Shown: positions 36,826-45,825 of the stretch, piece by piece
Layout: every line of letters starts with the position of its first letter
Numbering within the stretch: the first letter of the stretch is position 1
Assembly (NCBI GenBank): GCA_023384675.1
Contig: JAHDVK010000003.1
Coordinates: 62,001-126,000, forward strand
From: Bryobacteraceae bacterium
Lineage (GTDB): Bacteria > Acidobacteriota > Terriglobia > Bryobacterales > Bryobacteraceae
DNA length: 64,000 nt
Reading direction: 5' to 3'
The notes under the pieces: generated by a model
Seen by the model: only the letters and a program-made list of their open reading frames with translations
What the model was told of the DNA's origin: nothing
The model's database searches: none
Translations under genes and position numbers: made by a program

Positions 36826-37758
36826 ATGATGCGTATACGACTGGCGATGGCTCTGGCGGCAGCCGTTCTGATGACGGGCTGCGACTACGACGGCGAGGGA
36901 TGGGGCAGTTCCACCCGCTTCAAGGAAGAGTTCTCCGAGACCCACACTCTTGCGCCCGGCGGGCGCGTTTTCCTGGAAAATTTCAACGGCTCGGTCGAGG
37001 TCCTGGGCTGGGACCGGGACGCGGTTGAGGTCACCGGCAGCAAGTACGCCTCGCGGCGCGAGGTGATGGAAGAAATGAAGATCGAGGTGGTTTCGAGCAG
37101 TGATTCGCTGCGCATCCGGACGATTCGTCCCGCGGTGCGGAACTGCAACTGCGGGGCGAAATACGTGCTGCGCCTGCCGCGCCAGGCGATGCTCGAACGC
37201 ATTGAAACTTCGAATGGCAGCCTCCGCGTGGAGGCCATGCGCGGGGAGGCGCGGCTTCGTACCTCGAACGGCAGCCTCAAGGTCACGGACTTTCAAGGCC
37301 CCCTGGAGGCGACCACCTCCAACGGCACGGTCGAGGTGATGGACTACGAGGGGAACGCCACGTTGAAGACCTCGAACGGACGCATCCGCGCCAACGGGCT
37401 CAAGGGCCGCATCGACGCCACCACGAGCAACGGGTCCATCGACATGACGGTGACGGAGCCGGCGCCTGGGTTGCCGATGAAGCTCACGACGTCGAACGGC
37501 TCGATCAACCTGACTCTGGACAAGTGGGCGGGCGCGGGCCTGGTGGCGCGCACCAGCAACTCGTCCATCAACGTGCGGCTGCCCGAGGGCGTGAACGCGC
37601 AACTTCAAGCATCCACGTCGAACGGGTCCATCAACACCGAAATGGAGATCGCCACCACGCAGATGAGCAAGACGCGGGTGGATGGCCGGATCGGGACGGG
37701 CGGGCCACTGATCGATCTGGCGACGTCGAACGGTTCAATCCGCGTGCTGCGGCGGTAA
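36826..37758 (+). CDS. DUF4097-type lipoprotein with nine TSNG repeats
   Basis: A 310-residue exported protein with a lipobox (AVLMTGC). Nine short beta-strand repeats carry a TSNG/S core (ETSNGSLRV, RTSNGSLKV, TTSNGTVEV, KTSNGRIRA, TTSNGSIDM, TTSNGSINL, RTSNSSINV, STSNGSINT, ATSNGSIRV), spaced about 18-30 residues and typical of DUF4097 adhesin-like beta-helices. A CNC motif (RNCNCGAK) lies in the middle. Start: ATG ATG at 36826. It is divergent from pyc. The turn asparagine ladder is a striking structural pattern. Confidence 0.8.
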   Translation: MMRIRLAMALAAAVLMTGCDYDGEGWGSSTRFKEEFSETHTLAPGGRVFLENFNGSVEVLGWDRDAVEVTGSKYASRREVMEEMKIEVVSSSDSLRIRTIRPAVRNCNCGAKYVLRLPRQAMLERIETSNGSLRVEAMRGEARLRTSNGSLKVTDFQGPLEATTSNGTVEVMDYEGNATLKTSNGRIRANGLKGRIDATTSNGSIDMTVTEPAPGLPMKLTTSNGSINLTLDKWAGAGLVARTSNSSINVRLPEGVNAQLQASTSNGSINTEMEIATTQMSKTRVDGRIGTGGPLIDLATSNGSIRVLRR

Positions 37759-37765
37759 GCGGGCG

Positions 37766-38983
37766 CTATTGGGGAATGCCGGCCAGCCAGTAGCCGAGCC
37801 GTGTCCGGATGCGCAGATCGGGGCGGTTCACCTCTACGCGGATGCGGTGGAATCCGCCTTCCAGCTTGTTGTTCGGCGTGTAGCTGAGCAGGTATTGGCT
37901 GCGAAGTTCGGCGCCGATGTTCGCGAGAGCGTTCTCCAGGTCCTTCTCCGTAAAGAACGTGAACTCGCGGCCGCCGGTATATTGCGTATACAACTCCGCG
38001 GGGTTGCGGATAAATATGCCCTTGGCAAAGCGGAAAGCCTCGATCAGCGCGGGCAGTGCGTCGCCGCCAAAGCCCTGTGCGCCGGTCCACTGGTTTTGCG
38101 ATGTGGGGTCGCCCGAAGCGACTGGTATGCGGGGGCGCGCTCCCGGCGGCAGATGGTCGGGGCGCGGCAAGTCGGGCCGCGTGGTGGAAAGCGTCACCAG
38201 CCGGGAGATGTTGATCGTGTAGAGGTCGATATTGTGGATCTGGAGCAAGGTGGCGACCTCGCGGGGCCGCGATTCGCTAGACCGGTCCAGAGTTTCCGAG
38301 ATCATCAGGATCACCCGCCGCCGGTCCTTTTTGTTCCGCAGCATGAAGGTGGCTTCATTGACGCAATCATTCAGGCGGCTGTTGTTGCCGAGGGCGGAAA
38401 CCGTCTTGAGAGCGGCGTCGATACGGTCCGTGTCGTTCGTGAAATCGGTGAGTTTTTCCACTTTGTGGTGGAAAGCGAGCACCGCGGCTTCGCCCTCATC
38501 GCCCACCAGCATGTCGCGCATCAGCGTGCCCATCCGCTGGATCTTCGGCAGCACATGCTCGACGTGGCGCGACCGCTGCACGCAGATCACCATGGAAAGG
38601 GGCAGGGCGGCGAGGTCGCGATTGATCTCCTGCTGCTTGTCGTTGTCGTAGAGCGTGAAGTCTTCGGGGCGCAGGCCGTTCACTACGTTGCCGCGCCGGT
38701 CCGTCACAGTGGTCGGCACCAGGATGACGGTGACGGCATCGCGGAACAGCGGACCTTCGAGTTCTTCCTCGGAGACGGGCGGCGTCACCTTGGGCTCTTC
38801 CGCCTTCACCTCGACGGGCTTTTCCCTGGCGGCGGTGGTGCCGGGCATCACCCGCACTTCGCCGGGCTTGGGAATCCCTGGGACCGGGGGGCCGGGCGGC
38901 TGGGCCGCCAGCGCGGCCACCAACAGCAGAGCGGCGATCACGAAGGTCAGTGAGCGGGCAGGGACCAAGCGCGCGAATCTCAT
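37766..38983 (-). CDS. VWFA-domain exported protein, acidobacterial type
   Basis: A 405-residue protein with a signal peptide (to about residue 27), a proline-rich linker, then a VWFA-related domain (about 80-380) beginning VTVILVPTTVTDRRGNVVNGLRPEDFTLYDN, which is the hallmark N-terminus of the large acidobacterial VWFA-related family. The metal-binding DxSxS site appears degenerate: the strand reads LSMVICVQRSRHVE. C-terminal SQYLLSYTPNN and HRIRVEVNRPDLRIRTRLGYW are also typical. It follows mog by 9 bases. Confidence 0.88.
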   Translation of the reverse strand: MRFARLVPARSLTFVIAALLLVAALAAQPPGPPVPGIPKPGEVRVMPGTTAAREKPVEVKAEEPKVTPPVSEEELEGPLFRDAVTVILVPTTVTDRRGNVVNGLRPEDFTLYDNDKQQEINRDLAALPLSMVICVQRSRHVEHVLPKIQRMGTLMRDMLVGDEGEAAVLAFHHKVEKLTDFTNDTDRIDAALKTVSALGNNSRLNDCVNEATFMLRNKKDRRRVILMISETLDRSSESRPREVATLLQIHNIDLYTINISRLVTLSTTRPDLPRPDHLPPGARPRIPVASGDPTSQNQWTGAQGFGGDALPALIEAFRFAKGIFIRNPAELYTQYTGGREFTFFTEKDLENALANIGAELRSQYLLSYTPNNKLEGGFHRIRVEVNRPDLRIRTRLGYWLAGIPQ

Positions 38984-38992
38984 ACAACCAGT

Positions 38993-39511
38993 TTAGACGC
39001 TGGACGTGTCTGCGCCGTTTCCCGTTTCCTCGCCCGGGTGCCCGGTGCGGCCGGCGGCGAGGTCGACGATGTGGGGCAGCAGGTCCGCCACGGCGTCGAG
39101 CGATTCCACCGCGCCCTTCGGCGAGCCCGGCAGCGTGAGGACCAGCGTGGCGCCGGCCAGCCCGGCGAGAGAACGCGACAGCACGGCGCGGGGCGTTTTC
39201 TTAAGCCCCTCGATGCGCATGAGTTCGCCGAGGCCCGGGATCTCCTTCGAGAGCACCGGGCGGATCGCCTCCGGGGTCACGTCCCGCGGCGCAACGCCCG
39301 TGCCGCCGGTCGTGATGACGGCATGAATCGCCAGGTCCGAGGTCAGCGCGCGCACCCGCGCAGTGATGCGCGGCGCGTCGTCGGGCAGCACCTCGGTGAG
39401 GGCGATGGTCCAGCCGAGTTCTTTCAGGCGCGCGGCGACGGCGGGGCCGGAGCGGTCCTCGCGCTCCCCGGCAAAGGCGCTATCGCTGATGGTCAGCACG
39501 GCGGCGGTCAT
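38993..39511 (-). CDS. mog: Molybdenum cofactor adenylyltransferase/MoaB-Mog family
   Basis: A 172-residue protein of the MoaB/Mog family, which adenylates molybdopterin before metal insertion. Characteristic blocks are [35 protein letters not shown] and [17 protein letters not shown]. Its ATG overlaps the moaC stop (ATGA). MoaB and Mog cannot be separated confidently by eye; the C-terminal tail is acidic. Confidence 0.9.
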   Translation of the reverse strand: MTAAVLTISDSAFAGEREDRSGPAVAARLKELGWTIALTEVLPDDAPRITARVRALTSDLAIHAVITTGGTGVAPRDVTPEAIRPVLSKEIPGLGELMRIEGLKKTPRAVLSRSLAGLAGATLVLTLPGSPKGAVESLDAVADLLPHIVDLAAGRTGHPGEETGNGADTSSV

Positions 39512-40002
39512 TTCTTGATTTTCGATGATTCTTTGCGGAATACGCCGCTTTTCCCACCCGTTTTTTCGAGCAGCTCCACGGTTTCGATGGTGATGCCCTT
39601 GTCGAGCGCCTTGGTCATGTCGTAGATGGTGAGGGCGGCGACGGCCGCCGCGGTGAGAGCTTCCATCTCGACCCCCGTCGGCCCGGTGGTTTTGGCCGAG
39701 GTATTGATTTCGATTCCATCCCGGCGGACGCGCAAGTCCACATCCACCGAGGAGAGCGGCAGCGGGTGGCACAGGGGGATCAGTTCCGAAGTCCGCTTGG
39801 CGGCCTGAATGCCGGCGATGCGGGCGACTTCCAGCGGGTCTCCCTTCGGGTTGTCCGGCAGCGCCCGCAGGACTTGCTTTGACAACCGGACGAAGGCGCG
39901 GGCGCGGGCGGTTCGGGCCGTGGCGGGCTTTGCCGAGACGTCGACCATGCGCGCGCGGCCGGCGTCGTCGTAGTGGCTCAGAGGGTTCTTGGACGGTTTC
40001 AT
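39508..40002 (-). CDS. moaC: Cyclic pyranopterin monophosphate synthase MoaC
   Basis: A 164-residue enzyme that forms cyclic pyranopterin monophosphate with MoaA. Signature segments are [42 protein letters not shown] and [28 protein letters not shown]. Coupled by 4-base overlaps to moeA and mog. moaA, moaD and moaE are not in the window. Confidence 0.96.
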   Translation of the reverse strand: MKPSKNPLSHYDDAGRARMVDVSAKPATARTARARAFVRLSKQVLRALPDNPKGDPLEVARIAGIQAAKRTSELIPLCHPLPLSSVDVDLRVRRDGIEINTSAKTTGPTGVEMEALTAAAVAALTIYDMTKALDKGITIETVELLEKTGGKSGVFRKESSKIKK

Positions 40003-41195
40003 CGTTCGAGGAAAAGCACGGAAATCGCGTCCCCGGCCCGGTACTCCGGGGTATCGGGATCGGCGACCAGGAAGCAGTTGGCGCGAGCGACCGCGGCCAC
40101 GTCGCTCGAACCGGTCCATTTGACCTTGCGGACCCTCTTCCCGTCCAGGGATAAGCGCGCCGGAAGGAAGCGGGTGAGGCCCGGGCGGTGGGTAAACGGC
40201 TCCTCCACGGTGGCCAGCGTCATGGGCAGAGGGGCTTCACTTCGCCCGCCCAGCAGGTCCACGGCGGCGCGCGCGAAGATCTCGAAGCAGACCATCGTGG
40301 ATGCCGGGTTGCCGGGCAGTCCGAAGAAGAAGGTGTCCTTCACGCGGCCGAACACGAGCGGCTGTCCCGGCTGAATCGCCACGCGGTCGAAGAAGAGCGT
40401 AGCGCCAAGGTGATGCAAGGCCGTTTCCACCACATCGTATTTGCCCGCGGAGACGCCGCCCGAGAGCAGGAGCAGATCGGCTTCGAGGCCGCGCTCGATG
40501 AGCGCGATGGTGCGGTCGAGTTGATCGGGGGCGGTCGGGATCAGATCGGGGACGCCGCCGGCGAGCGCGACCTGCGCCGCCAGCGACACGGTATTGGAAT
40601 TCCTCACCTGGTGGGGGAGAGGGGCTTCGGAGTGGGGGACCAATTCGTCGCCCGTGGCCAGAATGGCGACGCGCGGCCGGCGGAAGACCTGGAGCCGGGA
40701 TGCGCCCACCGACGCGCACAGCGCGATGCCCGGGTAGCTGAGCCTTGCGCCCGCCTCGAGCAGGGCCGCGCCCTTTGCGGCCTCGGAGCCTCGCGCATTG
40801 AAGTTCTGCCCCGGCGCGGCTTCCGGCACGGTGACTTCGCGACCGTCGCGGGTGACGTGCTCCACCATCACTACGGCGTCCGCGCCTTCGGGCATGGGCG
40901 CGCCGGTCATGATCTCGATGGCCGTGCCCGGCTCGAGCGGCTTGTCCGCGCTCTGGCCCGCTCGCACCTCGCCGATGACGCAAAGCTTGCCGGGCGTATC
41001 GGCGGCGCGCACGGCGAATCCGTCGCGGACGCTGCGGGCGGTGGGGGGCAGATCGCGGTCGGCGCGCACGGGTTCCGCGAGGACCCGGCCGCGCGCCTCT
41101 TCCAGCGGAACACTCTCGGTGCCGATCTCCCGGCGGGCGCCCGCGAGGCGATCCACCACGATCTGGCGCGCAACGTTGAAAGGCAGGGCCTGCAC
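39999..41195 (-). CDS. moeA: Molybdopterin molybdenumtransferase MoeA
   Basis: A 398-residue enzyme that inserts molybdate into adenylated molybdopterin. Conserved segments are [55 protein letters not shown] and [18 protein letters not shown]. Length is typical. First gene of moeA-moaC-mog-VWFA; divergent from the amidase at 41236. Confidence 0.95.
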   Translation of the reverse strand: MQALPFNVARQIVVDRLAGARREIGTESVPLEEARGRVLAEPVRADRDLPPTARSVRDGFAVRAADTPGKLCVIGEVRAGQSADKPLEPGTAIEIMTGAPMPEGADAVVMVEHVTRDGREVTVPEAAPGQNFNARGSEAAKGAALLEAGARLSYPGIALCASVGASRLQVFRRPRVAILATGDELVPHSEAPLPHQVRNSNTVSLAAQVALAGGVPDLIPTAPDQLDRTIALIERGLEADLLLLSGGVSAGKYDVVETALHHLGATLFFDRVAIQPGQPLVFGRVKDTFFFGLPGNPASTMVCFEIFARAAVDLLGGRSEAPLPMTLATVEEPFTHRPGLTRFLPARLSLDGKRVRKVKWTGSSDVAAVARANCFLVADPDTPEYRAGDAISVLFLER

Positions 41196-41235
41196 GCTCT
41201 TATCGTATCAATCGAGCCTGTTAGGCTTGATAGCG

Positions 41236-42561
41236 ATGCTGAACCGGATGAGCCTGCGCGAGATGGCCGAAGCGGTGCGCGCGCGGAGCGTTTCGCCGCT
41301 GGAGCTGGTTGTGGCGCACTTCGCGGAAATCCACAGAACCCGGGCGCAATTCCACGCTTTTGTCGAATTATTCGAGGAAGAGGCGCTCAAAATCGCGAAA
41401 ACAAGCGAACTGCGAGGGCCGCTCGCCGGGGTACCCGTCACCGTCAAGGATTCTTTCGACATTGCCGGCAAGCGCACCGCCTGCGGCTCGCGCCTGCGCC
41501 TGGATCACCGTGCGGCCGGGGATTCCACGGCCGTAACCCGCCTGCGCGGCGCGGGCGCGATCATCCTCGGCAAGACGGCGTGTCCCGAATTCCTGATGAA
41601 CTACGACACGGAGAGCCACCTCACTCCCGCCACCCGCAACCCGCGCGATCCCGCGCTGACGGCGGGCGGTTCTTCGGGCGGCGAGGCGGCGGCCATCGCC
41701 GCGTTCTGTTCGGCGGGCGGCATAGGTTCCGACGGAGGCGGCTCGATCCGGCTGCCTGCCGCGTTTTGCGGAATCGCCGGGCTGAAGCCGACGCCGGGGC
41801 GCGTCTCCGCGGCAGGCCATTGGCCCGAGATCGCGCATCCGGGCGGGCTGCTGGGTGTGGCCGGGCCGATGGCCCGCACGGTGAGCGACTTGCGCCTGCT
41901 CTATGAGGTGGTGGCCGGTCACGATCCGCTCGACCCCTTTTCGGTGCCGGACCCGCCGGAACCGCCGGTGGAGTTCCCGCCAACCGTGGTGGTGCTCGAT
42001 CAGTTCACGATGACAATCGAGGTGCGGACGGCGCTGGAACAGACCGCGCTGAGGTGCGCCGAAGCCGGATGGCGCGTGGAATCAGCGCCGGCGGAGTTCC
42101 TCGCGAATGCGCACGAGCTGTGGCAGTTTCTGTTTATTCGTGTCAACGCGCCACTCTTACGCGGCTACATTCGCGGGCGTGAGTCCGAATGCCACTGGAC
42201 CGGCCTGGAGTTGATCGGCATGGTGAAGGATGAACCGCCCCCGTCGGCCGCCGAACTCTGCCGCGTGCTGCTTGAACGCGACCGGCTGCGCAGCCGGGTT
42301 TGTCAATGGCTGGAGGAGCGGAACGCGGTGCTGTTGGCGCCCGTCTGCGGCCGCACGGCCTGGGCGCTTGGCGGGCGCTCGTTCGACCTTCTGGAAGCGA
42401 TCCAGCCGCTCACCTTCGCGAATCTCCTGGGGTTGCCCGCGCTCGCGCTGCCCGCCGGCATTCAATTCGCGGCGGCTCCCTGGCGGGAGAGGCTGCTCTT
42501 GCAAGCGGGCGAAGCGCTGGAGCAGCGGCAGGAACAAGGGCGCGATTACACCGTGGCGTGA
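41236..42561 (+). CDS. Amidase signature family hydrolase, second copy
   Basis: A 441-residue amidase with catalytic Lys71 (VPVTVKDSFD), GGSSGGE around 144-150, and the nucleophile serine at Ser170 (SDGGGSIRLPAAFCG). It is a distinct sequence from the amidase at 16923-18368. Start ATG at 41236; a second Met at residue 5 is possible. Its 3' end overlaps the convergent sigma factor gene by 16 bases. Substrate unknown; no signal peptide. Confidence 0.9.
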   Translation: MLNRMSLREMAEAVRARSVSPLELVVAHFAEIHRTRAQFHAFVELFEEEALKIAKTSELRGPLAGVPVTVKDSFDIAGKRTACGSRLRLDHRAAGDSTAVTRLRGAGAIILGKTACPEFLMNYDTESHLTPATRNPRDPALTAGGSSGGEAAAIAAFCSAGGIGSDGGGSIRLPAAFCGIAGLKPTPGRVSAAGHWPEIAHPGGLLGVAGPMARTVSDLRLLYEVVAGHDPLDPFSVPDPPEPPVEFPPTVVVLDQFTMTIEVRTALEQTALRCAEAGWRVESAPAEFLANAHELWQFLFIRVNAPLLRGYIRGRESECHWTGLELIGMVKDEPPPSAAELCRVLLERDRLRSRVCQWLEERNAVLLAPVCGRTAWALGGRSFDLLEAIQPLTFANLLGLPALALPAGIQFAAAPWRERLLLQAGEALEQRQEQGRDYTVA

Positions 42562-43154
42562 GCGGGGCTGAGGCGCTCGGCCAGGAAAGCCTTCATGGCA
42601 CGGCGGCCGCGGAACAGGTGGACCTTGACCGTGTTCACCGGAATGCCCATGCGTTCGGCGATCTCCTCGAGGCTCAGATCTTCGAGGACGCGCAGGCACA
42701 TTGCTTCGCGGTAAGCCGGGCGCACCAGTGTCATGCTCTCGCGCACCAGCGCCTTGAGTTCGCGCTCGAGGAAGCTCTGCTCCGGGTTGCCCTCGGCGGG
42801 CAGAGCCACGCTCTTCGCCTCTTCATCGTCCCGGACTTGTTCATCGATGGCGACAAACGTGCGCCGGTTGCGCTTCCGCAGCAGGCTGAGCGCCTCGTTC
42901 ATGGTGATGCGCGTGAGCCAGGTGCTGAACGCCGAATCGCCGCGAAAGCGCTTCAGATTCATCCACGCGGATGTGAACGCCTGCTGTACGGCGTCCTCGG
43001 CATCCTCGACATGCGCGGTAATCCTCATGGCCGTGCGGCGCATGCGGGCTTCGTGCCGCGCCATCAAGGTGTTGAAGGCCTCGTGATCCCCCGCCTGGGC
43101 GGCGGCGATCAGCGTGTTCTCCATTTCTTTGCGGGTTTCAGTGGCAGTCGTCAT
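42546..43154 (-). CDS. ECF-type RNA polymerase sigma factor
   Basis: A 202-residue sigma-70 family protein: region 2 (about 20-90, AFNTLMARHEARMRRTAMRI, DAEDAVQQAFTSAWMNL) and region 4 (about 140-195, YREAMCLRVLEDLSLEEIAERMGIPVNTVKVHLFRGRRAM). Linker length is typical of ECF proteins. A strong ribosome site (GAGGAGG) lies 6 bases upstream. No anti-sigma gene is next to it; the 3' neighbour is a convergent amidase. Confidence 0.93.
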   Translation of the reverse strand: MTTATETRKEMENTLIAAAQAGDHEAFNTLMARHEARMRRTAMRITAHVEDAEDAVQQAFTSAWMNLKRFRGDSAFSTWLTRITMNEALSLLRKRNRRTFVAIDEQVRDDEEAKSVALPAEGNPEQSFLERELKALVRESMTLVRPAYREAMCLRVLEDLSLEEIAERMGIPVNTVKVHLFRGRRAMKAFLAERLSPAHATV

Positions 43155-43215
43155 TGATCCCTCCTCGGCTTATCCAGAATGCCTTAGAACGCGCCGCTTC
43201 CAGAGTGAGGAACAG

Positions 43216-43244
43216 TTAGCTCACGGTGAGGAGACGTGTACAAT
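43216..43244 (+). promoter_or_regulatory. Likely sigma-70-type promoter of the TPR protein gene
   Basis: TTAGCT (43216-43221), 17 bases, TACAAT (43239-43244); the -10 matches 5 of 6 consensus bases, the -35 is poor. The distance from -10 to ATG is 21 bases. TTAGCT is repeated directly at 43244-43249, overlapping the last base of the -10. Confidence 0.45.
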
Positions 43245-43265
43245 TAGCTGAGGAATAAGGCCGAT

Positions 43266-45068
43266 ATGGAACGCGGAGAGGAACTTCTGCCCCCCGGCGT
43301 CACGCCTGCCCAAGTGGCGGAGTTGCTTGAGCGCGTCTGCGCCTCGCGCGAGTTCGCTCAATCGGAGCGCATGCGGCGGTTCCTGCGCTTTTCGGTTGAG
43401 CGGGCGCTGGCGGGCGACCGCGATTCGCTCAAGGAATATACGATCGGCATGGAGGTCTTCGACCGCCCGGCGGACTATGATCCGCGGGTGGATTCGATCG
43501 TGCGCGTGGAGGCGCGGCGGCTGCGGCGCAAACTCAAGTCCTACTTCGAAAAAGTGGACGAGCCGCTGCGCGTCACGCTGCCGGAGGGCAGCTACGCGCC
43601 CGCGTTCGAAAAGACGGAGGCGCCAGTAGCGGCGCAACGGGCCGCAGAGCCGCCCGATCCGTCCACCCTCGCGGTGCTGCCGTTCGTCAGCCTCAGCTCG
43701 GACCGCGAGGATGAGTACTTCGCCGACGGTCTTACCGAGGAGTTGATCACCACGCTGGCGCAGGCGCTGCCGATGCGCGTGGCGGCACGCACATCCACGT
43801 TCCGGTACAAGAATCAACCGCACGACATCCGCGCCATCGGCGAACAGTTGGGCGTGGCGAAGGTGCTCGAAGGCTCGGTTCGGCGCAGCGGATCGAGCCT
43901 GCGGGTGACGGCGCAGCTCGTCAATGTCGCCGACGGCATGCACCTGTGGAGCCAGCGGTTCGACCGCAAGCTCGAAGACATCTTCCGGCTGCAGGAAGAG
44001 ATCGCGAGTGCGATCGCGGGGATCCTGCGGGTGAGGCTCTCGCCCGGGCCCACCCCGGATTGGCGGCCCACCACGGTGACGCCCGCGTCGGCCATCGTCC
44101 ACATGCTGGAAGGGCGGCACGCGATGCAGCGGTTGACCCCCGCAAGCTTGCGGCATGCGCATGAGTGTTTCCAGCGAGCCATCGCCGAAGACGCGCGCTT
44201 CGCCGCCGCCTACGCGGGCCTGGCCGCGTGCCTGCTGCAAATGTCCCTGTTCGGTGACGTGAATCCGGCCAGCATCGCCCCGCAGGCGAAAATGCGCATC
44301 CGCCAGGCGCTCGACCTGGACGAGCACATCGCCTGGCCGTATATCTGCCAGGGCTTTCTCAAGTCGGCGATTGAATGGGATTACCCGGAGGCGGAGGCGG
44401 CCTACCGGAAAGCGATCGAACTCCATCCCGGTATCGCCGACGCCCACCACTACTACGCCACCACGCTGCTCGCGCCGCTGGGCCGGTATGAGGAAGCGGA
44501 GGATCACCTGCGCGCCGCGCTGGCGATCGACCCGGGAGCGCTGGTCCCCAACACCGGGCTGGGCATCGTGCATTATCTGCGCGGCGACAACGAAGCGGCG
44601 CTGGAACAGTTCGAAAACACGCTGGCCCTGAACGCTCAGTATTACGGGGCCCACCGGATGATGGCCTACGCTCTGCTGCGGCAGGGCGATGCAAGCGAGG
44701 CGCTGCGGCTGCTCGAGTCGGTGCAGTCGCTCGCCCCCGGCGATTCACGCCTGCTTTCAGCGCTCGCCTACTGCCAGGGCAGGACGGGACGCACCGCGGA
44801 GGCGGACCACATCCTGCGGCAATTGGAAGAAGCCGCGCGCGAACGCTATGTCGCCGCCTACGACTTCGCGATGGTGAATCTCGGCCTGGGCCGGCCGGAC
44901 GAAGCGTGCGCCTGGCTGGAAAAATCGGTGGCCGAACAGGAATGCTGGCTCATCTACACGGGCGCGGACCCCGTGTTTGAACCGCTCCGCCAGCACGAAG
45001 CGTTCCGTAAAGTCGTGGCTCGCGTGCTGGCGGGGCTGAGTGTCTCGTGGACCGCGGACGGGCGTTAG
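43266..45068 (+). CDS. Winged-helix-like/TolB-N domain protein with TPR repeats
   Basis: A 600-residue protein of a layout common in Acidobacteria. Residues about 10-115 form a DNA-binding-like domain (REFAQSERMRRFLRFSVERALAG, VDSIVRVEARRLRRKL). Residues about 130-250 form the adenylate-cyclase-associated TolB-N/FlgO-like domain (LAVLPFVSLSSDREDEYFADGLTEELITTLAQ). TPR repeats run from about 275 to 570. Such proteins are often linked to transcriptional or signalling control. ATG at 43266 with AAGG 6 bases upstream. It converges with the SYLF gene, overlapping it by 4 bases. Confidence 0.82.
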   Translation: MERGEELLPPGVTPAQVAELLERVCASREFAQSERMRRFLRFSVERALAGDRDSLKEYTIGMEVFDRPADYDPRVDSIVRVEARRLRRKLKSYFEKVDEPLRVTLPEGSYAPAFEKTEAPVAAQRAAEPPDPSTLAVLPFVSLSSDREDEYFADGLTEELITTLAQALPMRVAARTSTFRYKNQPHDIRAIGEQLGVAKVLEGSVRRSGSSLRVTAQLVNVADGMHLWSQRFDRKLEDIFRLQEEIASAIAGILRVRLSPGPTPDWRPTTVTPASAIVHMLEGRHAMQRLTPASLRHAHECFQRAIAEDARFAAAYAGLAACLLQMSLFGDVNPASIAPQAKMRIRQALDLDEHIAWPYICQGFLKSAIEWDYPEAEAAYRKAIELHPGIADAHHYYATTLLAPLGRYEEAEDHLRAALAIDPGALVPNTGLGIVHYLRGDNEAALEQFENTLALNAQYYGAHRMMAYALLRQGDASEALRLLESVQSLAPGDSRLLSALAYCQGRTGRTAEADHILRQLEEAARERYVAAYDFAMVNLGLGRPDEACAWLEKSVAEQECWLIYTGADPVFEPLRQHEAFRKVVARVLAGLSVSWTADGR

Positions 45069-45739
45069 TTGGCCCGTCCGGAGTATTTGTTGAGCAGCGA
45101 AATCAGTTCCTGCGCGGCTTTGGGCGTGGGCACCTTGCCCCGCAGGATTTCTACCGAATCCATCTCCTTGCCGTAGATGACCTGGTCCACATCGCGGTCC
45201 GGCCGCAGCGTGGAGCCCTTCAGCGAGATACCGCCGAAGACGCCGCGCGAACGGGACCAGCTCAGAATCTCGGCCCGCATGGTGATGTCGGTGGCCGCCG
45301 TTGTGGACCGCCCCACGGGACCGGCCGCGATACTGGCATCGCCACCAAGGGTGAACTTGCTCGACGTCAGACGCTCCATGCCCTTCTGATTCATTACCAG
45401 CAGGATGATGTCGGTTTCCTGTCCGCCTGCCTGAAAGCCGATGCTGCCGCCTTCCATCCGCATGGCGGCGGGCGCGGTCCAGCCCTTGCCGTCGGGCTGG
45501 CGGCAACTCGCGAAGCCGCGCCCGTATTGTCCGGCCAGGATGAAGCCGCCCTTCTTGGCGCCCGGGATGATCACGGCGCATGAGGCCTTCGCGAACAAGT
45601 CCTGCGGGATGGCCTTGTCCGACACGTCCATGATTTCCTTCAGGGTGACGGCGGCGGCTTCCAGGCGTTTGTCTTCGGCCTCGCCGGCGAATACTGCGCC
45701 CGCGGCGATGGCGAGCGTGCATAAAATTCGTGTGAGCAT
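45065..45739 (-). CDS. Exported lipid-binding SYLF/Ysc84 domain protein
   Basis: A 224-residue protein with a signal peptide (MLTRILCTLAIAAGAVFA|G) and the Ysc84/SYLF lipid-binding domain, recognised from ASCAVIIPGAKKGGFILAGQYGRGFASCR, GGSIGFQAGGQETDIILLVMN and TAATDITMRAEILSWSRSRGVFGGISLKGSTL. Members bind phosphoinositide-type lipids or associate with membranes. Divergent from the lipase at 45826. Confidence 0.9.
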   Translation of the reverse strand: MLTRILCTLAIAAGAVFAGEAEDKRLEAAAVTLKEIMDVSDKAIPQDLFAKASCAVIIPGAKKGGFILAGQYGRGFASCRQPDGKGWTAPAAMRMEGGSIGFQAGGQETDIILLVMNQKGMERLTSSKFTLGGDASIAAGPVGRSTTAATDITMRAEILSWSRSRGVFGGISLKGSTLRPDRDVDQVIYGKEMDSVEILRGKVPTPKAAQELISLLNKYSGRAN

Positions 45740-45825
45740 AAGGTGTTTCCTCTCCTCGCCATTCGATTGTAGCTCCGGCCAGGAGGTTACCGCGCAATAA
45801 ATTCATATCCGGATGGAGCGGCGGT

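Noticed and set aside
41205-41235. Partial inverted repeat AGCCT/AGGCT between moeA and the amidase gene
   Set aside because: The arms are short and imperfect, and it sits in an ordinary divergent promoter gap; not enough to call an operator.
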